Below are positions 33,534 to 44,344 of a stretch of DNA of 64,000 bases, in pieces. The notes beneath the pieces are model-generated. The model saw only the letters and a list, made by a program, of their open reading frames with translations, ran no database searches and had not been told where the DNA came from. Made by a program: the position numbers and the translations under genes. Source of the DNA: Microdochium bolleyi (taxonomy: Eukaryota > Ascomycota > Sordariomycetes > Xylariales > Microdochiaceae). The stretch is from NCBI GenBank assembly GCA_001566295.1, contig KQ964245.1, forward strand, positions 2,981,524-3,045,523, in the 5' to 3' direction. Within the stretch, counting starts at the first letter, position 1. The number at the start of each line of letters is the position of its first letter.

Positions 33534-35518
33534 TCACACCTTGTCGTAAGTTGCGATCCCCTCCTCCAGGGCCTTGATCTGCAGTGCCAGCAGCGCCGAA
33601 TTATACCGGCACAGCAGCAGGTTCCCGCCCATGAACCAGAATCCCGGGTGCCCGCTGCGCTGCCACATGGTGCGGAACTCGCCCTCCTCCGTCAGGCCCC
33701 AGACGTCGCCCACCTTGTCCGCCACGCCGTCGCCAAACATGAGCCGCGCCTGCGTGCGCATGTTCTGGTAACCCGTCGCGAAGACGACCTCGTCCGCGGC
33801 CAGGAAGTCGCCATCTGCAAACTTGATCCCGTCCGCGGTGATCTCGCTCGGCTCAGACCCGTTCTTGATCTTGATCCCGCCGTCCGCGATGACCTGCGAG
33901 GTGCCGACGTCGATGTAGTAGCCGCCGCCACGCTGGAAGTACTTGTAGAACAAGCCAGCCCCATCGGGCCCTTTGTCGACCTTGAACCCGGCCTTCATCA
34001 GCCCCTCCAGGATCTCCCTATCGGCCTCGATCGAGAGCTTGTTCGCCTCCACGTTGATCGCCTTGTGGAGTGGGAACGGTATGCCCATGAGCATGAGATC
34101 CGCATCCTCCACGGGCGGGCCGATCTCCGAGTACAGAGGGTACAGGAAGATGTCGCTGATGTTCTTGGTCGACACGATGCACGTGGTCGACCGCTGCACC
34201 ATGGTCACGTCGTACCCGTTATCGTAAAAGTCCTGCGCGATGTCGTGGCCCGAGTTGCACGACCCGACCACGATGGCCTTCTTGCCCTTGGAGTTGGGTG
34301 TGGCCCCGGCAAAGTCGGAGCTGTGGCACAGCCGGCCCTTGAAGTCGTCCATGCCCTTGACCGTGGGGAAGTTCTTCTTGCCCGAGTGCCCGGTCGCCTG
34401 GACCAAATGGCGCGGGTGGAACGTCCGCGCCTCCTTCTTGCCTCCATCGCCCTGCCGCTCGACGGTCACCGTCCACTGTCCCTTCGCCTCGTCCCAGCTC
34501 GAGCTGACCAGCTCGGTTTGCAACCAGACATTGAGTTCCAGCAGCCCGACGTACGCCTCGAAGAAGTCCGCGAGTTTGTCCTTGGGCGTGTAGATTGGCC
34601 AGTGGTCCGGGAAGTTGACGTACGGTAGGTGGTCGAGCCAGACCGGGTCGTGCAGCACAAGCCGCCGGTACCTGTTGCGCCAGTTGTCGCCCACGCGCTT
34701 CTGCCGGTCGATGACGAGCGTGTCGACGTTTTGCATCTTGAGCCGGGCCGCGAGCGCCAAGCCGCCCTGTCCAGCGCCTGACAAGTAGCATCAAGTGTTA
34801 GCTCATGCACCGGTGACGCATCCGTCTCTCACGCTCTGGTGTGAAGTATAAATGGCCAATACTCACCGACAATAAGCACAGCAGGCTCCTTGCCCGCCTC
34901 ATAGTTCTTCTCCTGCTCCCTCAGCTCCTGCCAGTTCTTCTCTGGCTTGTTCGGCCCGTGGCCATGCCCGACAGGCATCTTGGCCGCCCTTGGCTCGTCC
35001 ACATCCTTCAGCTTTCGCAGCGTCGTGAAGAACGTGTAGATCTTCCACTCCCCGCCGACCTTGGCCAGCCTCACGAACCCTCGTCCTTCGCCCAGCGTCG
35101 TCGTGAAGGTGGTGTAGAACCCGAATCCCTTCACCGTCCCGAGGGCATCAATGGGGATCTCCTGCGGCTTCCTGTTCGCTGTGGAGTCGTCGACCTTCAC
35201 CTCGATCAGTCTGCACTCCTTGTTCAGGAGCTCCGCGATCCTGGCCGGGCCGTGCAGCGTGCGGAATTCCCACGACAGGGCGAGGTGGTCGCGCCAGTAC
35301 GACTCGTCGGCGTGGAAGAGCCGCGAGACCGCGGCGTAGTCTTTCGCCGCGAGGGCCTTGTTGAGGCGGTCGATGACGGCGCTGGCTTCCTTGGCCGCGT
35401 CGTCCCCGCTGATGTCTGTGGGGTCTGGGTACTTTGCGAGCTTGAGGTTGGCGGAGCCGGCTTCGCGCCGCTCGTCAGTGGGGAGGCTCGCGGCGAGGCC
35501 GCTGCTGTTGTCGCCCAT
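33534..35518 (-). CDS. flavin-containing monooxygenase with N-terminal NTF2-like domain
   Basis: Two exons, 34867-35518 and 33534-34777, with an 89-base intron, give 631 residues. Residues ~40-180 look like an NTF2/SnoaL-like fold (VIDRLNKALAAKDYAAVSRLF, then FGFYTTFTT). The monooxygenase part follows. Its FAD motif VLIVGAGQGGLALA is at ~214-227 and is created only by splicing. A second nucleotide motif, VVGSCNSGHD, should bind NADPH, and the FMO fingerprint FKGRLCHSSDF lies between them; ATGYQNM ends the flavin fold. It should hydroxylate or oxygenate a soft nucleophile or carbon in the cytosol; the substrate is unknown. A TATA-like GTATAT on the minus strand lies at about 35653-35658. This NTF2-FMO arrangement recurs in fungal proteins annotated only as FAD-binding monooxygenases. 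Confidence 0.88.
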
Positions 35519-36425
35519 AATGAGAGTGTGGAGGTTCGAGGTATGCGAGAAATGAGTAAAGTAAAATGGCTATGGAGAGCAACGAGAGAGGAATTGAGTG
35601 GTCACCAAGGGGAAGAGAAGAAGCGTAGAGGTGACGAAAGGCCCGACATCAGATATACCGGCGATCCGTCCCGCCATGCGGCACCAAAGCGATGCCGGCG
35701 ACCCTCTGCCCACCCACAAGCCTGCCTCTTGAGACAACCAAGACAAGACGGGCTTAAGTTACCGAGAGGGGACGTCAAGCGCAGACGGAAGGGTCGGGCA
35801 GGGTGCGGGGGACAGGGCCCTCTGTGTTGGCTTCAACCCCGCAGCGCCTAAATTTCCCGATCGGGTTTGGGTTCATTTCTCGTCTTTGTCGCACAGCATG
35901 CTGCAAGCTTGCTGCGGACGGTAAACTATGCGAAGTCGGCCTCGTGTGGCGGCAAGTCATTCGCTAGGATGTCGACGGGTGAATGGCGTTGGGTGGAAGT
36001 TACCGTCGGGACGGGCAGAAGGGGCATCGCCTACGCCCCGCCATCCCCACACATTGTTGCCGGCTCCTCCGCATCGCCACCTTCCCTTGCTGCGGGGAAG
36101 AGGGGCAGCCATCCACGCAAAGGCGTGAGCCGTAGTCCGTGGTTACGCCAGTGCCTAGTCGCTCAACGAGCGATCCAGGCTGCTCGGCGATGGTGATCAA
36201 GTGCGAAGGGAGGCTCCCCGGCCACGTGTCCAAAGGGCACTTGGCGTATTGATGCAACTTGGACATGTACTGGCGAACTCAAGAAATCACGGTCTGTGTG
36301 GCTGGATCTCGCTGCCTGCCATTACGTCGCAACGTACTGATATATTCGTTGCATTCTCCAGTATCTCCAGCCCGCATCTCCGCAAGATCAGACGTGATTG
36401 AGTCGATATCTCTTTCCATACCATC
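35519..36425. other. intergenic, FMO promoter and F-box-like 3' region
   Basis: This spacer of about 900 bases holds the promoter of the monooxygenase on its left and the 3' flank of the F-box-like gene on its right. The frames present are short and domain-free. Confidence 0.4.
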
Positions 36426-38287
36426 TCAGTCTGTCCGGCAGCAATCATTCTGGCAGGTGCCATCCCCGTCATCGCCTCCTCCAGATCCCAGTGCTGCACT
36501 CTTTCTCCTCCCCCGGCGGCAAGGCGACCAAAGCCCATGCCGTCTAAGCTCATCCCGCATCATCACGTCAAACATGACTGCACCATTCGGGATGTCCTCG
36601 TGTAGCTTGAAAGATGATTCGTACGGGGAGAACACGTCGCGCCGCACGAAACGCTCAAAGACGCTCCCAAACGGTGTCGCCTCGGCCGTGTCTCCAGGGC
36701 GGTCCTCGTCCCAATCCTCCCAGAATGCCCGTGGGTCGTCGCCGTACTGGATGATGCCGTGGTCGTTGTCGTCGTCGTCGTCACCGTCTTCTTCTCCCCG
36801 CTCGGCAGGGCTTTGTGCCGCGGTGCCATGTCGGAACCGCCAGACTCTCGTCATTGGCCCGTCGCTGTAGGCTCCGCCGTCGTCTGCTGCCGCCGGCACG
36901 GCCCAGTAGTACACCGGACCAGCCCCATCTCTGCGACCCCATGCCCAGCGGCTTGCGTATGCCGCGGCAGAGAACCGGTACGCGCGCGTGTACAAGCTGA
37001 CAGTCGCGATTGCTGTGGGGTCGCGATACATCAGCTCCAGCAGCTCGTGTGGCGAACGCTGCGAGCGAGCTCGGACAAATGTCGCCGCCGGCGTCGCCGT
37101 GCCCTCTGGCATCCACAACAATGCCTGCTGCCAGGCCGGTGTTGGTGGTCCGCAGCGCAGCGCCTTGAGCAAGTACCGCGAACAGAGTTCTTGAACTGGT
37201 CCCTCACCGAAGCGGGGCCGCATGTCACTGACGACAATCTCAAGATCGTCGAGTGCGGGCCCAGCCAGAAGTGAGGGCGATGAAGCATGGCGGCTAGTGC
37301 CTCGATGTTCACAACTGTGACGCCGCAGTTCCCCAAGCGCAGTCGCCGCAGTGTCTGCTTGCGACGACCGACGAATCGCGCGAGCTCGGCAGCGGACACC
37401 AGGTAGTGCTCAATATGCAGCTCCTCGAGGCAGGACCAGCTGATGTCGTGCCGGTGGGAATGGTCTTCGAACATGGCCCACACATTGACGGATGCCGGGC
37501 TATTGCATTGTTCCTCAGCGCGCCTCCACCACGGTGTTTTCCGTGGCTCAAAGGTCAGGGTTAGGCTAACGAGCCTGTGCTGTACTGCCGTCAAACCAGA
37601 CAGGACCTGACCTACGGCCTGTGCGTCGAGCCGGTCGAGGTGGAGGCGAAGCCTCCTTACACCGTAAAAGGCGTTTTCCATAAAACGAGTAAGAATGTAA
37701 TTGTGCTCAAGGACCCTGCTGCGCGGAACAGGGCGTTCCTGGAGACGGATTCGCATCCGTGAGTGAGCCCTCGGCCGTGCTCGACATGTTTGACGCTCAA
37801 TTGCCCATGCTATGAGGCCTTCGTAATGAGGCAACTGAGATGGCGGTGTCCATGGGCGGCTGTGATTAGCCTCCATGGGATCAGGAGGAAAGTCGTCTAG
37901 ATTTGTCGGCCTATCAATAATAAGATTTTGGAGCCCCGACATTGCAGCCAGTAGTGGCAGTATTGATCGCTGAAAGCCGGCGAACGCAGCGGCCTGTGGT
38001 CCTCCTGTTACATCGGAGAATATAACGGCTCGCACATGCTGTGCCAGGCGCGGGCGTAGAACGATGTTCCGGAAACTGTTGAGACTTTCCTCGATGAGTG
38101 AGAGGGGTACCTGATGGAATAAGTGGCGTATGATGAGATTGTCGCATCCTGTGTTGGTCAGTCTCAATGCCTTCAAAGATGGAGGGTCGTGAACTTCGTA
38201 GACGATCTGGTCGGATATCTCTGCAGGAAGCCTAGAAAGTCTGCTTGCGCAGATGTTCTGCTGCTGTGACTTGTCGAGGCTAGCCAT
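36426..38287 (-). pseudogene. F-box/LRR-like protein gene with a one-base frame break
   Basis: From the ATG at 38287 (MASLDKSQQQN) the frame encodes an F-box-like start (LSRLPAEISDQIVYEV, then LKALRLTN) and Leu-rich repeat-like blocks (LEELHIEHYLV, LRRLRLGNCGV) up to about 37275. There the sensible reading shifts frame. The next frame continues naturally with SLLAGPALDDLEIVVSDMRP and stays open to 36426, encoding ELCSRYLLKALRC and an acidic stretch of Asp and Glu. No GT-AG intron can bridge the change, so one base seems to be missing between about 37262 and 37290. It is either a recent pseudogene or a sequence error. The intact protein would be about 620 residues, probably an SCF ubiquitin ligase adaptor or a paralogue of unknown target. 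The start could also lie at 38329. Confidence 0.5.
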
Positions 38288-38694
38288 CGACACTGTGATA
38301 TGTGCAGGAAAGCCTGTGAATGAAAGCACTCAGAGCACAAGATCGTGAGTGCAGCGAGTGTGCGGGGCCTGCAGCCAGGCAGCCGTTCAGGACATACTCT
38401 GAGGCTGTGACCCCTACCCATCGCGACCAGTAACCTGCAGGAGGCTCAGGCCTCGGCACAGGTTGGTCGTGTGTCTTCCAAAGCTGCTGCATGAAGTCGT
38501 CCCAGTCTCCATGGCGTCCGTAAGTCGTACAAATTAGGAGCCCAACAGATCCGATGGACAGCAGTACAAAATTGTTGATGGGGTGGCCGCGTCAAAATAC
38601 TGGAACAGCATCTACTCGTCTTCATGTTTGAGCAGCTTGACGGGCTGTGAGTGCGGCGGTTCCGTATTGGTAGTACCATTCACGGCACGTGGTC
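38288..38694. other. intergenic, F-box-like promoter
   Basis: This 407-base spacer lies between two minus-strand genes, upstream of the F-box-like gene and downstream of the surface protein. No gene is seen. Confidence 0.4.
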
Positions 38695-39975
38695 TTAGCT
38701 CCCCCTCCCGGCTGGTAGCCTAGATGGTCCTGGCGAGTCCTCCCGCCTGCCCCAAATCTCAGGAGGCATTCCAGCGAACTTTAGGTTCGCCTCGCGTTGC
38801 GGATCGTAGAATGGGTCGCTGACTGTCATCTCGAACTCTCGCTCCTGTCGAATGCCGCTGGACTGCTGGTGAGTGCCAGAGTTGAGGTTCTCGGCGGACG
38901 TGGCCATCCTTGTGGCGAGGGTTTTCTCGCTCCCGACTGCGTAGTAGCCCCTGTGTGCAAAATCGGGCGCACCGTAGGCGCCGCCATCGGTCCAGAATCC
39001 GTTGGTCGCGATGGCCAGGTCACTGCCCCAATCCTCTCCGTCGCCCTTGGAAGGGCTGGGTATTCGTGTATGCCTCGGCTGCTTGTTTCTCCTTCTCCAC
39101 CACCAAAAAACCACGAGGCCGATACCGATCACACCTATGACTACACCGACTACGACGCCAGCCAGTGCTCCGTTTGAAAGGTGCCCTCGGCCGGATGCTG
39201 CGGCTATCCCCGTCGGTGCCGCTGACGGCGTTGCGATCCCGGTGCCAGGGGCGGGTGTGGCCGACGCAGCAACGTTTGGAGGCAGAGCGCCGTGCGGTAT
39301 GTCGGTGCTCTTCCAAACGATCTGGATCATTGGGGCGAGAATGTCATACTGAGACATGGTGAAGGACTCGAAGTTCCACGGCACGGGGTGCGTCTCGGGC
39401 GTGCCACTCGTAGTGCACTTGACAAGCTCGACGACACCGGTGGTGACGGCCATCTTGCAGGTCTGGTGGCCAGCCCCGTCGACCGTGGCGGAGAAGGCAG
39501 CGCCTTTGATGGTCTCGATTGTGGGACAGCAACCGACAGCCGTCTCTCCTACACTCAGAGGAAACTGGAACCCAAAGTTGTTGGCGCCGTACGTGGAAGC
39601 GACGACGGACGTGAAGCCTGCAGGGCAGACGATGCCTGGCGAGTAGACGCCCCAACCCTGCAGCGCGCCGTCTGTGGCCGTCACGGTGACAGAAGCGTCG
39701 GCTGCCCTGGGCGGCCAGCAGGACTGTTCGTCAGCCAAGAAGTTGGGGACGCCCGGCCCGCATCTCTGCGCTGCGAAGATGACGGAGCAGGTATCGCAGG
39801 GCGCATAGACGCTCTGGCAGGCTGGCGGGGGCACCCATGGGGTTGTGAGCGGGCCGAGGACTGTTCGCGTGGTCGAGGTCTTGGAGGTGACGGCCTGTCG
39901 GCCATATTTGAGGTGGTCCGCGGGCGGGGCGGTGGTCGCCGTCGCTGTCGCGGTCGCTGTTGGAGTGGGAAGCAT
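38695..39975 (-). CDS. single-pass cell-surface protein, Cys-containing ectodomain
   Basis: A single exon encodes 426 residues. An N-terminal Thr/Ala run is followed by a domain of about 200 residues with nine or more cysteines (CQSVYAPCDTCSVIF, RCGPGVPNF, GIVCPAGFTS, VGCCPTIE) that resembles fungal surface sensor-like ectodomains. A Pro/Ala-rich stalk leads to one membrane helix (about 273-296, ALAGVVVGVVIGVIGIGLVVF) and the stop-transfer WWWRRRNK. The cytoplasmic tail of about 125 residues ends in proline-rich sequence. No clear cleavable signal peptide precedes the ectodomain, so the true start may be upstream in an unseen exon, or insertion may be by the helix itself. This architecture recurs in ascomycete plasma-membrane proteins of unknown function. 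Confidence 0.65.
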   Translation of the reverse strand: MLPTPTATATATATTAPPADHLKYGRQAVTSKTSTTRTVLGPLTTPWVPPPACQSVYAPCDTCSVIFAAQRCGPGVPNFLADEQSCWPPRAADASVTVTATDGALQGWGVYSPGIVCPAGFTSVVASTYGANNFGFQFPLSVGETAVGCCPTIETIKGAAFSATVDGAGHQTCKMAVTTGVVELVKCTTSGTPETHPVPWNFESFTMSQYDILAPMIQIVWKSTDIPHGALPPNVAASATPAPGTGIATPSAAPTGIAAASGRGHLSNGALAGVVVGVVIGVIGIGLVVFWWWRRRNKQPRHTRIPSPSKGDGEDWGSDLAIATNGFWTDGGAYGAPDFAHRGYYAVGSEKTLATRMATSAENLNSGTHQQSSGIRQEREFEMTVSDPFYDPQREANLKFAGMPPEIWGRREDSPGPSRLPAGRGS

Positions 39976-41956
39976 GCTTCAAGTGGTTGATTGTGCGACG
40001 GGCGTCATGAGGGTCGGAGTCCGAGGGCAGACGGATGGGGACCGGAATAAGAAAGAAGACCAGATCCGCGTCACTGACCAGCCCTACGGAGTACCAGCGC
40101 GTACAGAGTGCCTGTCACGCATTGAGAGTGGACAGGCATCCTTTTGCGTGGCTGTGCGCTCAACGCTCAGGGGGTCCCTTGTCAGTAAGCTGGGGGGCGG
40201 CGGTTGGGGGCCGAGCAGCCAAAGTTGGCATCACGCTGGCGACGAGAGTGGCCAATGGCGGCGACAAGTGCGAACAGAGAGGAGGGTCATTGTGTTGGAA
40301 GGGAGAGATGGCAGCGCCAGCATTGTTGGCGAGCTTCAAGCATACTTTCGCTGGCTGGCCTTGCTGATGAAGAGTGCATTCGGGGTGCGATGGTCTAAAT
40401 ACCGGAGGCAGTCGTGATTCCCAGCCGGGGCCTTGCTGACTGTTTCCCGCACATCTAAAAATAGATGAACACATTGTCCTAGGTACGCAGCACCTAGGAC
40501 CCGAAGTCCCGGCCCGGTCCGTACCAAAGTGCCCAGACTGGACCCTCTGGTACGCGTATGCAGACCACAATGAGTAAGCAAGAACGGACGGATGCTCATG
40601 GCAAGCAATGTTCGGAACTGGGAACTGCTTTGCGACGACCAGATGCCGCCTCCTGTGCGCTGTGTGCTTGTGTGCTGCAAGTGGCCCAGCTGAAGGATGC
40701 ACCTTCCCTCTGTCCGCATCAGCCTTCCTGGTTGGTAGCCTCTGGCACCTGCGCTAAACCAACCTTGAAGCTGTCAGCCCAACCTTCGACATGTTCCAGG
40801 TCTCGGCCAGCCAGCAACTCACACCTATCGGTCTGTCAGCGCGACACGAACCACGCCGCAGCCACAATGCGATTTTGCCACGGGCAGACTCGGAAAGTCA
40901 ATCATCTGCTGGTCGGCCCGCGTGAGAGGCCCGTGGCCGGGGACGCTGGCACCTCATCAGAACAACGAAATCCTCTGGAGGTCTTCGGCGTAGTGCCGTC
41001 TCACAACTAACTCACTGCCTGCAGCTGAATCTTGAACCTATTCCATACTTGGGTCAAGCTGAACCTTCGGCACCACCAAGCCACCACCTCCCAGCAGGGC
41101 TGACGGTGCTAACTTGCCCCGTTGAATAGCATCACTGTCAGCCAGGCGGCCACTCCGGCGAACTTCGCATGATGCAGGCGCCGTGCTATCAATGATTCAT
41201 ACACGATCGTGTGAACATGGCATCTTGCGACATAGTCCGGACTCAAATACTGTCGCCCCCCGGATGGCCCAGAATCGATATCAGTCGGGTCCCTCCGGGA
41301 TAATGCACTGCGGAGGTCATTGTCAAAGAGCTAAGCATGGGCCGGAACCAAGAACTGGAGTCCAAGCTCCCTGGCGTGATCGTGTCGGACAAGACAGACT
41401 GCACAGCGCAGACTCCCAGCTTCTCGAATACCGTTGTTGTGCATCAGCCCTGTGCGTCTTGTCTCAGAGTTCTAGCCAGAGCTAAGACAAGCACACCAAG
41501 CTTGCGGCTGAGGCTTGGCTCCAGTCCTCGGTCAAGAACACTTGGGCGATGCATGTTTAGCGGCATGTGCCTAAGTCCGGCTGCCCTCTGCTTTAGACAC
41601 AATCGCAATGTTCAGCGTGGCTGAACGAGCTGGACGCAGAGTATGAGCCACCACACACTAAGACTTCGGCAGCGCAAGCACGATTCATGGAGATACTGCC
41701 AATGAGGAGAGAGGCCCGAGATGGGAGCGTCCTCAGACCGGCCCGGTCTCAACAGGAGCACCGACGGGTGGGTTATGCCCGAAGCATTGTATGGGAAAAG
41801 GTGAGGAAACTGCGACATAAATATGCTGACATGCCCAGCTGCTCCATCGATATTGAATCTTGTCACAAACCACCCACACATATTCTCCAGGCATAGTCGT
41901 ACATATCAAGCCCCAGGTTCTCCAAGAAATACACCACCAGCCCACAAACCTCAACC
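39976..41956. other. 2-kb divergent intergenic region
   Basis: This region separates the surface protein gene (minus) from the hemerythrin-like gene (plus) and should hold both promoters. An ATAAATA sequence at about 41817-41823 may be the TATA element of the latter. The frames present (up to 190 codons) overlap on both strands and carry no domain. Confidence 0.4.
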
Positions 41957-42868
41957 ATGGCTCCAGTCCTGGCAGACCAGCCCTTCGCGCCGATCCCAAC
42001 TCCAATGTTTGCGTTGGCGAAAGGTGAAGTGGTAAGTCACAGGCACTCACTCTCTTCCTCGGCTTGAGCTTCACATGTTCTAAAAAGTGATCACCAGCCC
42101 GACGAGTACACAGGGTTGGCCACGGAGATGGCCTGCGTGCACAACTTCCTCATCTGCGGCCTCAACGCGATCTACCTGCAGGCACCACACGTCCGCACGG
42201 CCAGGGACCAGCTGGCCTTCCTCAACTTCGTCCACCAGTGGTACCGCTGCCTGCACGTGCATCACACGGGTGAGGAGGAGGCCTTCTTCCCGGTCATCGA
42301 GGCCCGGACGGGCATCAAGGGCATCATGGACGGCAACATTGCGCAGCACGCGCAGTTCGAGCCCAGGGTCGAGGAGCTCAACGGGTACGTCCAGCGGTGC
42401 CTGCACAACCCGGCGACGGTGGGCGAGCTCTACGACGGTGACAAGATCGTGACCATGATCGACTCCTTCGGCGCCACGCTGCGGCAGCACCTGGCCGAGG
42501 AGATCCCCACGCTGCTGTCGCTCCGCGAGCACAGGGACAAGCTGAAGGGCCTGCACAAGGAGTTCCAGGACCAAGGCGGCAAGCACATGCAGGAGCTCGG
42601 CATGTTCACAGGCGGCGCGTGCGTCATGACCATGCACGATGTCGGGTACGAGGGCGGGCTGCACGCTGGCTTCCCTCCCGCCCCAGCGATCGTGGTTTGG
42701 GTGCTGCGCAACGTCGCGTGGTGGGTGCACAGAGACTGGTGGCGGTTTGCGCCGTGCGATCGCCACGGCAGGATGCGGCCGCTGGCCTTCACTGCTGCTG
42801 CTCCTGCGGCAGCCGACGCCAGTGTCCAGAAGGAAAGCGTCGCTATCGTCAGCAAAGACTCTGCATGA
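41957..42868 (+). CDS. hemerythrin-like (HHE) domain protein
   Basis: Two exons, 41957-42031 and 42098-42868, with a 66-base intron, give 281 residues. The first exon supplies only MAPVLADQPFAPIPTPMFAL and five more residues; the second carries the domain. A hemerythrin-like four-helix pattern of iron ligands is visible: His40 (CVHNFL), His78, His80 and His81 with the following Glu cluster (HVHHTGEEEAFFP), and His109 (AQHAQFEP), then a later QHLAEEIP helix. The family binds a diiron or similar centre and serves in oxygen, iron or redox sensing; the fungal members are mostly uncharacterised. It probably acts in the cytosol, and the C-terminal Ala-rich tail is not conserved-looking. Confidence 0.8.
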
Positions 42869-43113
42869 GTTGGTAAGAAAAGGCGTGGCTGATGGTAATC
42901 GCATGTCCAATGGCGTTCCTGATATTAGTCTGCTTTGCTTTCCATGTTTTCTTTTCAAACCTCCCTGGATCATCATCGCATGTCATCAATGTCAACCATA
43001 GAAAATTCACAATGCACCATCACTGTGCCTTATGTACGCGACTGCCTAAACTGGACAAACTCCAATCTCTCTTGCCCTACATCCCCGCGAGAGAAACGAA
43101 AGCCGGCTTGACT

Positions 43114-43140
43114 AGCTGGCTGGCTGGCTAGCTGGCTGGT
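43114..43140. repeat. CTGG-type microsatellite
   Basis: The tract AGCTGGCTGGCTGGCTAGC plus a further GCTGG unit forms a tetranucleotide array of about 27 bases. It is the reverse complement in type of the CCAG-rich array 160 bases to the right. Confidence 0.7.
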
Positions 43141-43300
43141 TCTCGCGTGTGCCGTGCCATGAGCCAGGCTGTCTCACGCCCACGTCTGCATGCAGACCTC
43201 TTCTGATGACAGCACGCCTTTCTCACCTTGTACCCCTTCGGTTTCCCTTGTTCCAGATCCATACATGACGGGCCAGGGGAAGATCAATATAGCGAATGCA

Positions 43301-43376
43301 CCAGTCAGCCAGTCAGCCAGTCAACCAGTAAGCCGGTCAGCCGGCCAGCCAGTCATCCAGCCAGTCAGCTAGCCGG
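43301..43376. repeat. degenerate 8-base CAGTCAGC tandem array
   Basis: About nine imperfect copies of CAGTCAGC (variants CAGTCAAC, CAGTAAGC, CGGTCAGC, CGGCCAGC, CAGTCATC) follow one another over about 76 bases. The copies differ from each other, so the array is not freshly expanded. Confidence 0.7.
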
Positions 43377-43620
43377 TCCCCTTGTTATCCTCATCGACAT
43401 ATTGAGCGATTGCAGGAACTCGTTTCGGGTCAAGCGGGGGAAAACCGGGTGGACTGATTGGAACGCGTGGCTGCTGGGTCAACATGACATCGCGTCGGAC
43501 AGAGATTTCGATGCTGACGTCTTCCTCCTTGTCGAGTGGCAATCCGGTTCTGACGACGGTGAGAAGAAGGAGAAGGGAGGAAAGGAGTAGAAGGCAAGGG
43601 ATGACGCAGGAGAAAGCCAT
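43369..43620 (-). CDS. possible small secreted protein, 83 residues
   Basis: The frame starts MAFSCVIPCLLLLSSLLLLL, which reads like a signal peptide. It is followed by a hydrophilic stretch of about 60 residues rich in Pro and charged residues (SPPGFPPLDPK). It has no Cys after the signal, no known domain and no intron, and its stop codon lies in the edge of the CAGTCAGC array. Short signal-bearing frames can arise by chance in CT-rich antisense DNA, so this is a candidate only. Confidence 0.25.
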   Translation of the reverse strand: MAFSCVIPCLLLLSSLLLLLTVVRTGLPLDKEEDVSIEISVRRDVMLTQQPRVPISPPGFPPLDPKRVPAIAQYVDEDNKGTG

Positions 43621-44344
43621 CAGCAGGCACGTCGTTGGTGAAGCATATCAATCCTGCGCAGTCGGGCGTCAGAACGTCTCGTGAAGCGCCGAAGTTGGGT
43701 CAGCCCCGTAAAGCTGACACCGGTGGCCGGCACGCCGCGCAGGACAACATTCACAAAGTAGTGCAGTCTTCGCTTTAAGATGGTTTGTGAAGTACACTTC
43801 CATTCCGTGTGCCTTGCTCTTGCTATCTAACAAGCCAAAAATAATCTAAGAAAAAAGAGACTTCACAACAGGGCCTGGGCAGCGTGCAGCCATGAATCGT
43901 CGCAAGGGACAAATGTCCAATCCATGCGTGACGCGCCGTGCCGGCGTTGCTGCCCAAACAGCCCAAGTCGTACGTCTCCAACTGCGTGCTGGTGCTCATG
44001 GGCGGGGTATCATGTTGTGATAAATAGGACGCGGGGGGTGATGGCAGTGGCCCTGCCTGCCGATGCGTGGCTATTTGTCGTGTCTATCGTTGGATGCAGC
44101 AAGCCTAGGTTGCGCAAGTGAGTGTGTCGTCATGATCCCATGAACCCGTGAATCCCACCCGGATTCGGCGTTCGCCTCTCAGGCATCGGCCTGTCCACCA
44201 CATCTATGCCGGAAAATCATGGAAAAGAGTGTTCGTGGATGACCCTATGACGAAGAAAATGTTGATACATGGCGCGATCCGAACTCTGCCGAGCTCGGAC
44301 CAGATACAATGCTTGTGTCTCGCTCGAGACCTCGCAGCGACTGT

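Larger units (their letters stand above)
42869..44344. other. 1.5-kb intergenic region with CTGG/CCAG repeats
   Basis: This region lies between the hemerythrin-like gene (plus) and the Thr/Pro-rich membrane protein (minus), that is, between two 3' ends. It holds two complementary simple-repeat tracts (43114-43140 and 43301-43376) and a possible small secreted protein frame on the minus strand (43369-43620). Confidence 0.45.

Noticed and set aside
26542..35518. secondary-metabolite gene cluster
   Set aside because: No polyketide synthase, peptide synthetase, terpene cyclase or cluster regulator is present, and the enzymes all have stand-alone roles.
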